DNA of 64,000 bases, taken from Ophiocordyceps camponoti-saundersi (nom. inval.). Lineage: Eukaryota; Ascomycota; Sordariomycetes; Hypocreales; Ophiocordycipitaceae. Below the pieces are notes generated by a model. It was given only the letters and a program-made list of their open reading frames with translations. It was not told where the DNA came from and did not search any database. The stretch lies in contig PDHQ01000016.1 in assembly GCA_003339415.1 (NCBI GenBank), positions 196,000 through 259,999 of the forward strand. The letters are read 5' to 3'. This document shows positions 41,498 through 54,100 of this stretch, piece after piece (position 1 is the stretch's first letter; each line of letters begins with the position of its first letter). The position numbers and the translations under genes were made by a program.

Positions 41498-44328
41498 ATG
41501 ACGCCCAACGAGCCTTCCGAGGCCGAGATTTCGCAGGTCCTCGACTTTGCCAATCTTGATCCGAAAGAAGACCGCTCCATGGTGATACAGGCGCTCAAGG
41601 CAAGGCTCTCTTGGAGTCACCTCCGCCTGCCCTGGCAGCTGGCCCTGCTCAAGAACTGACCGGACCTCCTGCAGGATAATGGATGCAACCCGGAGACGGT
41701 CGTCATGCAATACTTTGATAATCCCAGTAATGTAATTGCGCTTCCGAACCCCGGATCTTCTCAGCGGTAGGCTTACGCATGTGGCAGTTCCGATCCAAAT
41801 TCTCGCGGTTATGGAATGACAACATGTTCTCTGCCGACAGAGATGGCTCGGATAACGTTGCTGGAAGCTGTGAGATGTTTCCGCCTGGAGCCTCACGAAG
41901 CCGTTGTACTGATGCGCGCAGCTTTTCATATCGAGTCCATGAACCAGAACGACATGTTACTAGGTGTGACGCCCCCTCCCGACGGCTGCAACGTCGGCGC
42001 ACCCTCCCGACCGCCCTCGAGATCCAACGATCGATCGCCTCTGGGAAGGATGGTTGACTGGGCTGCCGGAGGAGAAATGACCGGTACTGGATGCGCTCCC
42101 CCCGGCACGTGGGAGATGGCACTGGGCGACTGATGCCTCGTGCCCTTATAGGTGGCCCCAATTCCCACTCGCGGGAAGACGAAGACATGCAGCGAGCCCT
42201 GCGAGAGTCGGCACAAGAGGCGGGCATCGCACTGCCTCAGCAGGAATCGGGCATCCTCGACGCCTCCACGTCGGAGCCCTACTTTGGTCCCGCCAATCGC
42301 AACGACTACGACCAGGCCAACTGGGCCATGGTCCCGACCAAAGAGTCGTCCAAGGCTGCGACCGCTTCTGCACCCGAACGAAGGAAACGCGCACCCGGTG
42401 CCCCCGCCCTCTTGATCCGGGGGTCCGGCTCCAACGGGCAGCATTGCCTCAGTGGGCTGCTGACCATTCTCCACGAGATCCCCCTGGCACGCAACATTGT
42501 ACTGGGTTGCGGCCCGGCAGCGGACTCGTACGGCTTCAACAGCGAGTGGTGGAAGGGCCAGGAGATTCTGAAACCGCACATCCTAAACCAGCTGCAGACT
42601 GGCGAGGTGGACTGGGCCGAACGCCACGAGTCGTCGTTCAGCCGCGAAGAAGAGCTTCACCGGCTCATGGCCTTTCTCGACTCGACCGAGCGCAGCTATG
42701 GCTCGGTCGGCGTTCTACTGGACCTGCTGCAACACGACGGTCAATCCGGCGTTCGTCCCGAGAGGCAGCTCTTTGAGCACCTGATTAAGATGTGGAGAGA
42801 AAGGATGCCGTCTCTGACGCACAAGGCCCACTACATGCTCGTTTACGACAGCGACGAGATCGAGGAAGACGCAGAGTTTGGCATCATAGAAATGGACCAT
42901 TCGTTCGTCGACTACGATGATGCCAAGACATTGTACGAATCGCTAGACCATGTCTTGTGGGACTCTCTCAAGACCAGGGAGTTGAGCAAAGACTCTAAGA
43001 TGGCCCTTTTGCAACACATGGGCGAGGTTTTGATAATTCAAGTGACGGGCGAAGGGCCTAAGGATTCTTTCGAAATACCTCCAGAATTTTACCCAGAGAA
43101 GTACCTTGGTAGCCGGAAAGAAGAGGCGCAGCAAATCCAACGGGCGTGGTGCGAAAGCAAACAGGCCTTGCGGCGTGTCGAGGAACGCGAGGAGGAGTTG
43201 CTGGTGTGGAAGCTCGAGTGGAACGAGTCACTTGCCAAGAGAGACACGCTCCAAAAGGTTATAGATCGGTGCAAGACCTACAGGCAGTACCTCGAGAGCC
43301 GGGGGCAATTCAGGGCCATGGAGGCGTCGGGCTTCAATACTGACAGGTATCCCGACTATCGGGCGGCGCCCAACCAGATGATGGAGGAGGAGGAAAGGCG
43401 TTCCCTCGGCGAAGTAGACGCTGCGTTGCGGCTCGCAGAAGAGTCGCTAGCCGACTTGGAGGACCAGCTGAAAGGTGAGCGCGGCGCTTTCCCCTTCCCT
43501 GGCGAAGAAATGATTGAACGTTATTGCTCACAGTCGGCGCAGCGATCTGTGTGGAAAAGGAGAGGATCAAGGCCAAGCAACGCTGCATCGGCAAATTGCT
43601 CACGGTGCCGAACAAGGAGGGCAGACCGAAGCCGATGACGTGTAAGAGGTATTTGCTACGGGGCATCGCGACACCCAACGATGTCGTGTATCTGTGCCAG
43701 TCGCCGGAGCTGGACCTGATAGAGTTGGGCGGCGACGAGCCACGAGCGCCAGATCAGTGGTGGAAGCTAGCTTACTCGCCCAAAAACTCGACCGAGGACG
43801 AGGTCAAGGCCGAGGTGAGCTTGGGCTCCAGACCGAGGTCCGGCGTCGGTCACTGACAAGGGGCAGAAAGTCACGATGAAGCACGTACTGGCCGATGTAT
43901 GGCAGGAGACCAAGACACCGCTAATCATCTACGCGACGGAGGAGGCACTCGACAAGGCCAAGGAGCCGCTCTCGGCATCGCTGGAGCGCTTCGTGCGAGC
44001 AGACAACAAGGCCTTTCAGCAGGAGCTGAGCCGGGAAAAGTCAGAAGAGCAACAGACGGAGGATAAGTCGCCGTCGAAGCGAAAACATCGATCCGACTCG
44101 ATTGACAGTAACCACGCGTCCCTGGGCAGCGACGACCTGGGGCGGTCGAGTGAGACGGAGATGGCGGATCTTTCGTACCCGCGTATCGGAGGCCTCGAAC
44201 CGGAGTTGCCACAGACGGGGCCCGAGATGCAGGAAAGACACCGGTCTCTGACACTTGCGACGACGCCGCTGAAGGGTCAAGGACACGAGACGACAATAGA
44301 CATGGAGCTTCCAGACTATCCGGAATAG
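41498..44328 (+). CDS. UBA-like/UIM protein with degenerate ubiquitin-protease-like core, 7 exons
   Basis: Exons are 41498-41599, 41675-41731, 41788-41869, 41964-42083, 42152-43474, 43534-43814 and 43867-44328, giving about 808 aa. The N terminus (SEAEISQVLDFANLD...ALKDNGCNPETVVMQYFDNP) looks like a UBA-type helix bundle. Then come a Ser/Arg/Pro linker and a ubiquitin-interacting motif (EDEDMQRALRESAQEAG). The centre resembles USP25/28-like peptidase C19 folds, but the expected catalytic-Cys box is GSGSNGQHCLSGLLTILHEI, so activity is doubtful. Long coiled coils follow (42,880-43,470), and the tail is Ser/Glu-rich. Intron 1 starts GC (AAG|GCAAGG, branch ACTGAC, acceptor CTGCAG). All seven junctions keep phase. 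It is a filamentous-fungal family of unknown role, probably a ubiquitin-binding scaffold. Confidence 0.8.
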
Positions 44329-44557
44329 GGATCCAGGATAGAAATCGTGGACGAAGATGGGAACATCTGGATATAGTCTATAGGGTAGGTCTCGACGATT
44401 CTAGAAGCTTCCTGAGCGCGGCTCGGGCGGAAGAGAGGCGGAGCCGAAGGGAAAGGTGGGGGGGGGGCAAGCATTTCATAGGGAAGGGGAGATGGCATCA
44501 CAGGATGCATTGTAGGCTGTAAGCGCAGAAAGGATACAGAGGTGATAGCGTATCCTC
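44329..44557. other. 3' flank of the UIM gene up to the transposon junction
   Basis: Normal-composition host DNA with a G-run (44457-44467). The retrotransposon boundary is at 44558. Confidence 0.5.
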
Positions 44558-44699
44558 TGTTAAAGGGGTCCACGTGACCAGCCCCGCCCGACCTCGCACA
44601 CGACCTAGCCTAGCTATCCTAGCCTAGACCTAGCACACATATAATATATATATATTAGTGCACCTACCCGATAGCCTATGCCTACCTTATATTACTATA
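44558..44699 (+). repeat. 5' LTR of outer copia element
   Basis: About 142 bp. It starts TGTTAAAGG and ends ACTATA (presumably once ...CA), followed by a GGTTATAAGCGCC primer-binding-like site at 44700-44712. The first 72 bp match 62632-62703. The left copy keeps CGCACACG where the right copy has CGTATACG. Confidence 0.7.
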
Positions 44700-47600
44700 G
44701 GTTATAAGCGCCTTCTATTATACGCTTCCGCTACGCTAAAGTTTACGATACCTTTATTTCCTACTTTTAGGCTTATTTAATTAATTCGGAGCGTTATAAT
44801 ATAACGGAAAATTCTATACGTAAAATAAAAACGAAGAAAATTATTTTATACTAATTTTAGTAGTAAAAAATTTAACTAGCTTTCTCGATCCGGAGGTATA
44901 ATATAAAATAATAAGAAAAAGCGTAAAATACGATAAATAAAAGAATAAGATATCTTTATTCTTTAATAGAATAAAGCTTAAGGGCGCTATAAGCTATATT
45001 AAGTAGTATAAATCTCTTATAGCGGTAGCCTAAATTAATAAAGTAAAATTATTTATTTTTAATAATAAGGTTCTAACCTAACTTATCGATAAAGATAAAG
45101 CTATTAAATATAACGATAAAATAGAGATTACCGTAAGAATCGTCTTATAATCCCTATCTAGTAAAGCTATTAGTAATATTACCTAGCTTAGCTAGGATAA
45201 AAATATTACGGTATACGATATCTATCTCTTAGCTAAGAAATAAGCTAAAATATTAACGAAGATATAACCTTAATATATTCTTTAACGTTAGTATTAGCTT
45301 AAGCTAAAAGATAATATAATTAAAGGTTAGAGAGCTTTTAAGAAGGACCTTTAAGGCCTCTAAAACTAGATTATTATAGATAAAGATATAGGGGCTAATT
45401 TTAAAGAAATATTATATATCTACGCTTAGAAAGCTATTAATACTATCTAAACCCTATACCCCGTTATTACTAAAAAGTAAGATTACGATATAGATAGCCC
45501 TTCTAGGTTATCTTTTAATAATATTAATATATATATTTTATTACGAATTACTAACTTCGAGATAAGCTGCGACTTATCGAGCGGAAAGGCATTTTCTATA
45601 ATATAGAATTAATCTTAAAAAAAGAAGCCGGAGAATAAGGGTAACGGTAATAATAATAATAAGCTAAAGCTATTATTATTAACGGAGATACGTATTATAC
45701 CTTATATATTAAAGCGTACGAATATAATAAATAAGATTATAACCCTCTCTTATTATAGCTATAATATCTATCTAAGAGGTTATATTTACTTAAAGGAGTA
45801 ATATTAAGTTCTCTACCCTAAGCTCCGGCCGCTACCTATTCCTAAGTAATATAGGAATAGTAACGCGAGTTCCGTAAGTAGTAGCGCGGATATAATATCG
45901 GTAAGGAAAAGCACTATAGCTTATATTATTAATACCGCCCTTAAAAGTCGCGATAACCCTATTTTATAAAACGCTATAGTTATCGATATTAGCTATACTT
46001 TATACTTTTTTAATAATAAGGGATAGTTTAATTAATACGAAGAATTTAATAGCCCTCGTTATCTTATAATATCGAATAGTAAGCCCTTATTCTATTATAG
46101 CTAAGGTACTATTATAATTAACGCTTTTAACGGCTATTCGATTATATTTAAAAAGGTATTCTATAATATAGATATCTTAGTTAATCTTATCTTCGCCGAT
46201 TAGCTTAATTATAAAGAAATCTATATTAATAGCGAAGGTATACGCTTTTAATAACGAGGACGCACTATCTACTACCTCTCTTAGATAGGAGGCGTAGCTA
46301 ATATTACGGGCGCTAAGGCTTAGAAGCCTCTTATAATAGCTACCCTACTTACTATAGAATAGGAAGTTAACTTCGCCGTAATATATTACCGCCTTAAGTA
46401 TACGGGTAAAGATAGGATTCTTAAGGCCTACCGTAAATCCGGCCTTACGATTAATAAGAAGAGTATCTTCGAATTATTCTACTACTAAGCTTACTAACTT
46501 AGAAAAATAAATACCGTAATTAGTTAAGATCCCGCTATTCTACTTATAAGTTTCCTATAATATATTTTCTAAGATTTTATTTAATATTCTCTAATAGCTT
46601 ATAAGGGTTATTAGTATACGCTTTACGGAATCGATACCTATATTAACTATTACTAGGTTCTCTTTACGAAAACCTATAATAAAGCTTTTAAATAGCTTAA
46701 AGTATAGAAACGTAACGTTAACGCTACTACTAGCGGCTACCGCGTTTAAGTAATAAGCTTCGATAATACCCTTAAATTTACGTAATAAAAGATTAAAGCT
46801 TAGGCCGCTAACGAGGGCTTTATTTTACGCTTCTATACCCCTTATACTCTTACTTAGAACGGCAGAGCTAAGCGTGCCGGCCGCACCCTTATAGAGGCTA
46901 CGAGAGCTATTTATATTAAGATAAAGCTGCCTAAGAAGCTATAGCTATTCTTTATCGACTTTAGCGCTTATATATAGAATATGCTACTATCGTTAACTAA
47001 CTCGAAGAATTAGAGCCTTATCGAGATAGTAATAGCCGCGATCCGCGTTCCGTATAAATATTCGATTAAATATATACGATCGTAGGGTTATAAAGTATAC
47101 GTCGTTATCCCTCCTTAATATAAGATTTAAAGCGCTAAAATAGCCCCTTAAGCTAAGAAAGGCCGCTTTATTAGCATAGAAGGCTTTTACGGGCATATCT
47201 ATAAGATTTATCTACCTAATAAAGATAAGATTATTAGGGCTTAAGACGTTAGATTCTATAATCTAGCTAATTTAAACCTTAATTAAATAGTTAAATACGT
47301 CGTAAAGCCTAAGATTAAGGAAAATTAGGAAAATTAACTTAATAAAAATAAATTCTTCCGATTCGGACCTAATAATATTAATAATAATAATTACGATAAA
47401 AATTATAATTATCTTAGCGATTAAAGCTTATAAGAGCCTGCTAGTAACCCTAAGGCGGGAAATATACCTAATTTAGGTAATAAAACTATAAGCCCTTCTT
47501 AATCCGAAAAGCTAGCTACGCCTCCTAATATAATATAATTCCTTACGCCTAATTAGACGCCTAGCGCCCGATTTAATAATTTAGCTAATAAAGAAGCTCC

Positions 47601-49504
47601 TCCGTAAGCTAAGCTAAAAAATAAGACTACGATACTTATAACTAATTAAAAGACCCGATTAGCGATAGTAGCTATAGCTAATTCTACTACTAACGCCGTT
47701 TTCCGCGATATCGACGAAGAAAAGGCAGAGATTCCTAACTTCGTCCTTCCGATTAACGCTATATTTAACGTTCTAATATTATTAACACTTAAGGGCTAGT
47801 AGGATATCCGTAAGCGATCCGATTATCTCTCCTATTAGCGCTTAGCGATAAATACTAAAATTAAAGCTCTATATAGTCGATATACTTAGGATCTTATTAA
47901 TTAACCTATTAGTAAATAAGTTCTACCCGGTAAATAAGTATTTATAATAAAAACGCCCGAGAATAAAGCTATAATTACTAAGGCACGCTAGTACGTAAAA
48001 GGGGATAAAGAAAAGGCTTTATACTCTATCGAGGACCTCTACGCCGCTATTATATACCTCTTTTCTATTCGAGTATTCCTATTAATTATAGCCTCCTAAG
48101 ATCTCGAATAGTAATAATTTAATATCGTTAACGCGTTCGTAAACGCCCCTTATTAAAAGGAATTTTTCGTCGATTAGCCGTATCTTTTCGAAAACGGTAT
48201 AAATTAAGTATATAGGCTTAATTAAGCCTTATACGGCCTTAAGTTATCTCCCGCGATATAGTTTATATATACTAGCGAGGCCCTTAAACGCTATAGATAG
48301 TAATAACTTAAATCTAAGTTTTATATCTATACTTATCTTAAGGGATTTATTATACTCCTTTACGTTAATAATACTATTATTATAGCGCTAACGGCAGCCC
48401 TTATTAATAAAGGTAAGGGCATTTTAAAGGAATTATAAGATCTGCGCGACTTAGGCAAACCTACTACCTTCTTAAGCTTATAATTCCGTAGGAATCGTAC
48501 TATATATATAATCTACGTATACTAAGAAAAATATATTACTAAAATACTCGAACTATTCGGCGAAGGCGTTACGAACGCCGTATAAACGCCCTAGCCGCCT
48601 AAAGTTAAAATACTCGCTAATTAGAAGATATAACCGCTTATAATACCTTAAAAAGAATAGCTAAAAAAGATAGGTAGTATAAATTATCTTTCTAATAGTA
48701 TAAGGCTTAACTTAGCCTTTACGAATAGTAAATTATATAAAGGTAACTTTAATCTAACCGCCTCGTACTTTCTTATATAGAAGAATTTAATACGATATTT
48801 TTACGGCACGAAGAGCTTAGGCCTTACGCTTAGAGGTGCTTATAGCCCTTAAGATTTAAAACCTTATATCTTCGTAAATACCTCCTTTATAGATAATTTA
48901 TATATAAGATACTTAATAGCTAGATATATTATTTTTATTAGTATAGGCCCCGTATACTAAAAATTAAAATAGTAGACGCTTATAACGCTATTATTAACGG
49001 AGGCCGAATTTATTAATTTAACGCTTATAAGTATAAGCCTAATTTAGATAAACGAGATTCTTAAGAACTTAAAGCTACCGTAGTAATAAACGCTTATAAT
49101 TATATTTACCGATAGCTTTAACGCTAAAGCTATCGCCCTTAATAAGTTTAAAGTAGCCCGAATAAGGTATATTAATATATAATATAAATAAGTTATTAAT
49201 CGTATAGAAAAGCGATTCTTTATAATCTAGTATATCGGTATAGCCGATATAGCCGTAGATAGCTTTATAAAGCCTCTATAGCGCCTCTAATACGCTAAAT
49301 TTATCTATATATTATATTTTTCTAACCCGAAAATTACGATCTTACTTTTTAAAGCTAAAAATAATATAAAGGGCAGCCCTTATACGCTATTAGATAAGCT
49401 TAGGGCGCCCGATAATAAAGCCCGCGATACCCTTATACCGCCCGATAACGAAGGCACTAATACCGAATAAACCGATCGATCGAATTAATAACCTAATAAA
49501 TAAT

Positions 49505-49509
49505 ATAGT
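49505..49509. repeat. Target-site duplication ATAGT (left)
   Basis: ATAGT directly precedes LTR A (49510) and directly follows LTR D (61838-61842). It marks the insertion of gypsy element 1 into the copia element. Confidence 0.85.
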
Positions 49510-49924
49510 TATTACGCGCTAGCTCTTATAAGGATTTCTTATAGATATTTTATAGTAATTTCCGAGGATTTTATAAGGATTTCCTATAGATATTTTACGG
49601 TAATTTCCGAGGATTTTATAGGGATTTCCCCTAGATATTTTACGGTAATTTCCGAGGATTTCTAACTATAGTTACGTAACCTCGGAAACCTTATCGTAAA
49701 ATCCTTAAGAAGACCTTAATAGGAAATTACCTAGAAATAAAGTTAACCTTTTACTAAGATTTCCTTATACCCTCTCTTATCTTTACTAGTATATACTTTT
49801 ATATATTTTACTAGGATTTTGCCTATAAGAGTTTTTCCTCTTTTCTTTCCTTTCTCCTTAGCTTAGAATCTTTATTTATAATATTAATACTATTATTTAC
49901 TTAACGTATTCTACGGCTATAATA
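49510..49924 (+). repeat. LTR A (element 1, 5' LTR, 415 bp, 3 subrepeats)
   Basis: Contains three copies of a 45-bp unit (of the form GGATTTCCTATAGATATTTT, then ACGGTAATTTCCGAGG). The same length and subrepeat number are found in LTR D. Confidence 0.85.
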
Positions 49925-50698
49925 CTATTCTAAGCTTAAATTCGCTAATAAGCGATTAAGAAACCCGTACCTTACTTTTATATCCCTATATAGGACGGAA
50001 AAGAACTTATATACAATTAAGACCTAGACTATAACTAGCTTCGAAACGTATATCTAAAGCCCTTAACTAGACTCTTAGGCGATTAAGAAGACTTACCTCG
50101 GAGACGCCTAACCTTATAATAGAATAGGGTATCGGCGAAAACTAGATTACGATAATAGCTACCTTTTCCTAAAATACTACTAATATAATTATACCGTAAA
50201 AGTAGCGTATAGAAATAGCGTAACTATAAGCGTAAGTTATAAAACTCTAAGGTTAGTTAATTTAGAAAAACTAAAACTTAAACGTAAAAAGGACTTATTA
50301 AGAAATATCGACTATATTTAATATAAATAAAAAGATATTTGTCCTAACTAGAAAGGCCGCTTAGGATACCTTTACGCTAGTAGCTTTAGTAAGATAGCTA
50401 AACCCCTCCTATTTTAATTTTGCAAAAGTTCGCTATAAGGAGGTAGGTAAGTTTTTAGGTAAGAAAAAGGATTTTAATACCTTCCTTATAAACCTAAAAG
50501 ATAAGATAAGGTCTAATAAGACGATTTTTCGAAATAAGTAAAATTAGATAAGTATATTATTCCGCGCGTTAAAAGGGAAGGCCTATAAACTATTAGAAAT
50601 TAGATATAACTTAGAGGAACGCTTTTTTTTTAGATTAGCTAAGATAATTTAGTGCTTAGAGTCTACTTATAAAAATCTTAACGAATTTGCTAAGGCTA

Positions 50699-50703
50699 TA
50701 AAC
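50699..50703. repeat. Target-site duplication TAAAC (left)
   Basis: TAAAC precedes LTR B (50704) and recurs at 56906-56910 after LTR C. Removing one copy plus element 2 rejoins the gag frame region of element 1. Confidence 0.88.
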
Positions 50704-51163
50704 TATTACGCGCCAGCTCTTATAGGGATTTCCTATAGATATTTTATAGTAATTTCCGAGGATTTTATAGGGATTTCCTATAAACATTTTACGGTGATTT
50801 CCGAGGATTTTATAAGGATTTCTTATAGATATTTTACGGTAATTTCCGAGGATTTTATAGGGATTTCCCTTAGATATTTTACGGTAATTTCCGAGGATTT
50901 CTAACTATAGTTACGTAACCTCGGAAACCTTATCGTAAAATTCCTAGAAAGACCTCGGTAAGAAATTACCCGAAAATAGAGTCGACTTTTTACTAAGATT
51001 TCCTTATACCCTCTCCTATCTTTACTAATATATACTTTTATATATTTTACTAAGATTTCGCTTATAAGAGTTTTTCCCCTTTTTTTTCCTTTCTCCTTAG
51101 CTTAGAATCTTTATTTATAGTGCTAATATTATTATTTACTTAACGTATTTTACGGCCGTAATA
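50704..51163 (+). repeat. LTR B (element 2, 5' LTR, 460 bp, 4 subrepeats)
   Basis: Four copies of the 45-bp unit, one more than LTR A/D, which explains the exact 45-bp length difference. Confidence 0.87.
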
Positions 51164-54100
51164 CTATTCTAAGCTTAAATTCGCTAGCGAGCGATTAAGA
51201 AACCCGCACCTTATTTTTACGTCCCCGTATAGGACGAAAAAGAACTTATATATAACTTAGATTACGACTAGCTTTAAGACGTATATCCGGAGCCCCTAAA
51301 TAGACTCTTAGGCGATTAAAGAGACTCGCCTTAGAGATGCTTAACTTTATAATAGAACGGGATATCGGCGAAAACTAAACTACGATAATAGCTACTTTTT
51401 CCTAGAGTATTATTAATACGACTATACCGTAAAAATAGCGTATAGAGATAACGTAATTATAGGCGTAAGTTATAAAACTTTAAGGTTAGTTAACTTAGAA
51501 AAACTAAAACCCGAACGCGGAAAAGACCTATTAAGAAATATTAACTATATTTAATATAAATAAAAAGATATTCGTCCTAACCGGAAAAGCCGCTTAGGAT
51601 ATCTTTACGCTAATTACCCCGGTAAGATAGCCGAACCCCTCTTACTTTAATTCTACGAAAATTCGCTATAAGGAGGTAGGTAAGTTTTTAGGTAAAAAGG
51701 AGGATTTTAGTACCTTCCTTACGAACCTAAAAGATAAGATAAAGTCCGATAAGATAACTTTTCGAAATAAGTAAGACTAGATAAGTATATTATTCCGCGC
51801 GTTAAAAGGGAAAGCCCGTAGATTTTTAGAAATCCGATATAACTTAAAAAAACGCCCCTTTTCCGAATTAGCCGAGATAGTTTAGTACTTAGAGTCTACT
51901 TACGGAAATCCTAATAAATTTGCTAAGGCTACGAACTGACTTCGTAAACTAAATTTCTTATTAATAGGTAAGTAGGAAATTTAGGAGTTCCTCGCGGAGT
52001 TTAACTACCTCGTAGCTAAAACTTAAGTTCCCCTAGCTTAGATTAAGTATACGCTTTAAGATTATTTACCCGCTAATCTTAACCTAAGCCTCCTTACGAA
52101 GGCTAAAAATTTACGCACGATATATAAGGAATTCTACGAGTATATAAAAAACGCCGTATTTTACTAAAAGAAGGAGTTAACCTATTAGGAGTTTTTCCGT
52201 AAAAGCTAGGCAAATAAGAGGGTTACCCCGGAAATATAGAAGAAGATTACGATTATAATTATAACCTCTTACTAGAAAGGCTAAGCCCTTAGTAAAAGCG
52301 AGAAGAAAGTTTATTAGGAAAACGGCACCTATTTTATTTATAGAAAGAAGGGCTATATAGCTAAGGACTATCCTAACTAATAGAAGATAGGGAGAGTTCG
52401 TAGAGCTTAAACGCCCCCGCCCGATTCTATTCGATTAGATAACTCTAATTCGGGAAAAGAGTAAGACTATTATAAGGCTCCTTAATAATCCCGAAAATAT
52501 CGCGTATAGGACGGAAAATAGGAGAGTTATTTACTATTAATAGCTAAGTTTAAGTTAATAATATTACTTTTCGTGCCTTTACCTTATATAATACTAGAGT
52601 AGACGCCCGTCTCTTAGTTAATTATCGTTTCGTAAAGTAAGTAATAAAGCGCTTAGGCGCTAAGCTTATCCCTATCCGTCCTATCCCCCTTATTAATTTC
52701 TAAGGCTATTAGGCTAGCTCGGTTCGTAAGTACTTAATTATTACCTTAGTAATCGATAAACGGTATTTTTTATAGGAAATCTACTAAGTAACTAACTACG
52801 CCTAGGATCTCTTTATTAGCTTATTTTAGATAGCGGAGAAGAGGTTATTACTTAACTACGCGGCCTGGAAACTAATTTAGCTAGATAACCTACCCGCCCT
52901 CGCTAAGTACTTGCCCTCGATCTTATTACCTAAGAAGCCCTTTTTTAATAGAAATCTAAACTTAGCGGTTTAAGCGGATACCGAGCGCCGGAACCGCCTT
53001 CTCTATTAGGACGAGCGTAAGTATCGGATCTTCTAACGCTTATAGAGGAAGAAGGACTTCGTATAGCCCGCGAAGGAAAAGAAGCTAGCTTAAACTCTAA
53101 CTAAGAACGACTAAGATATCGATAATATTAATAAGGATACTCTAAGAGAGTAACTTATCCGTTAAATATAATAGGACCCTTACTAGATATAGTAGGAAAC
53201 GATAACCCCGTTAATACTTATAACCCCCGTAAAATTAGAAGATAACTTTAACTTAACTATAATTACGAAGTTAAGCCCGGCTAGCCGTATATATATAGGA
53301 TAGGAAATCCCGTTCCCTTAAGGTAAAAAACCCGAGCATATTACTTATATATATAGTATAATCCCTCTAGCCTTAGCGCACCTCGAAGGATTCTTTAGTA
53401 AGAAGGAAGCTTATATTTTAGCTAGTTTTTAACTCGGCTATAATATTACTTTAGAACTTAAGAAGCCCCTAAACCTAATAAGACCCCCTTTTTATAGGAC
53501 GCTAGTAAAATACCTACCTTTAGAAAAGGAGACTATTAACTATTTGCTTAAAATTAGTTTTATTAAGCTAGATACTAGCCCTTACGCTGCCTCTATTCTC
53601 TTCGCCCCGAAGCTATACTTAATAGCTTAATATTTCTATATTAACTACTAATAGATAAATAACTACTTAAAAAGTCGGATCTCGCCCGCTCCCTCCTTAG
53701 AAGGTACCGCGTTTAGCTACCGGGAGGCGAAACGGTTCTTAAAGATCGACGTTATTTAAGCGTTTTACCGTCTCCGTCTTAACCCTAACTCTAAGTATCT
53801 TACGGCTTTCCGTATAAGGTTTAGCACGTTCCGTTAGCTTATTCTTCCGTTTAGCCTAAAGGTAAAACTTACGTAGTTTTAGAACTTTATTAACGCTTAA
53901 CTTTATAATCTCCTTAACCGCTACGCGAGTGCGTACGCTAATAATATATTAATTTACTTAAACGGCGAAGAAGAGGAATATTAGGAGGAGTGCTAAGAAA
54001 TAATCTAGCGCCTATACTAAGCGAACCTATAAGGGGATATCTAGAAATCGAGGTTTAATATTACTAAAATTAACTACCTTAGTATAATATTATACGCGGG

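Noticed and set aside
46993..47196. 67-aa minus-strand ORF in the AT-rich block
   Set aside because: It overlaps RIP-mutated copia sequence on the opposite strand and is the only frame that long in about 19 kb; it fits chance.
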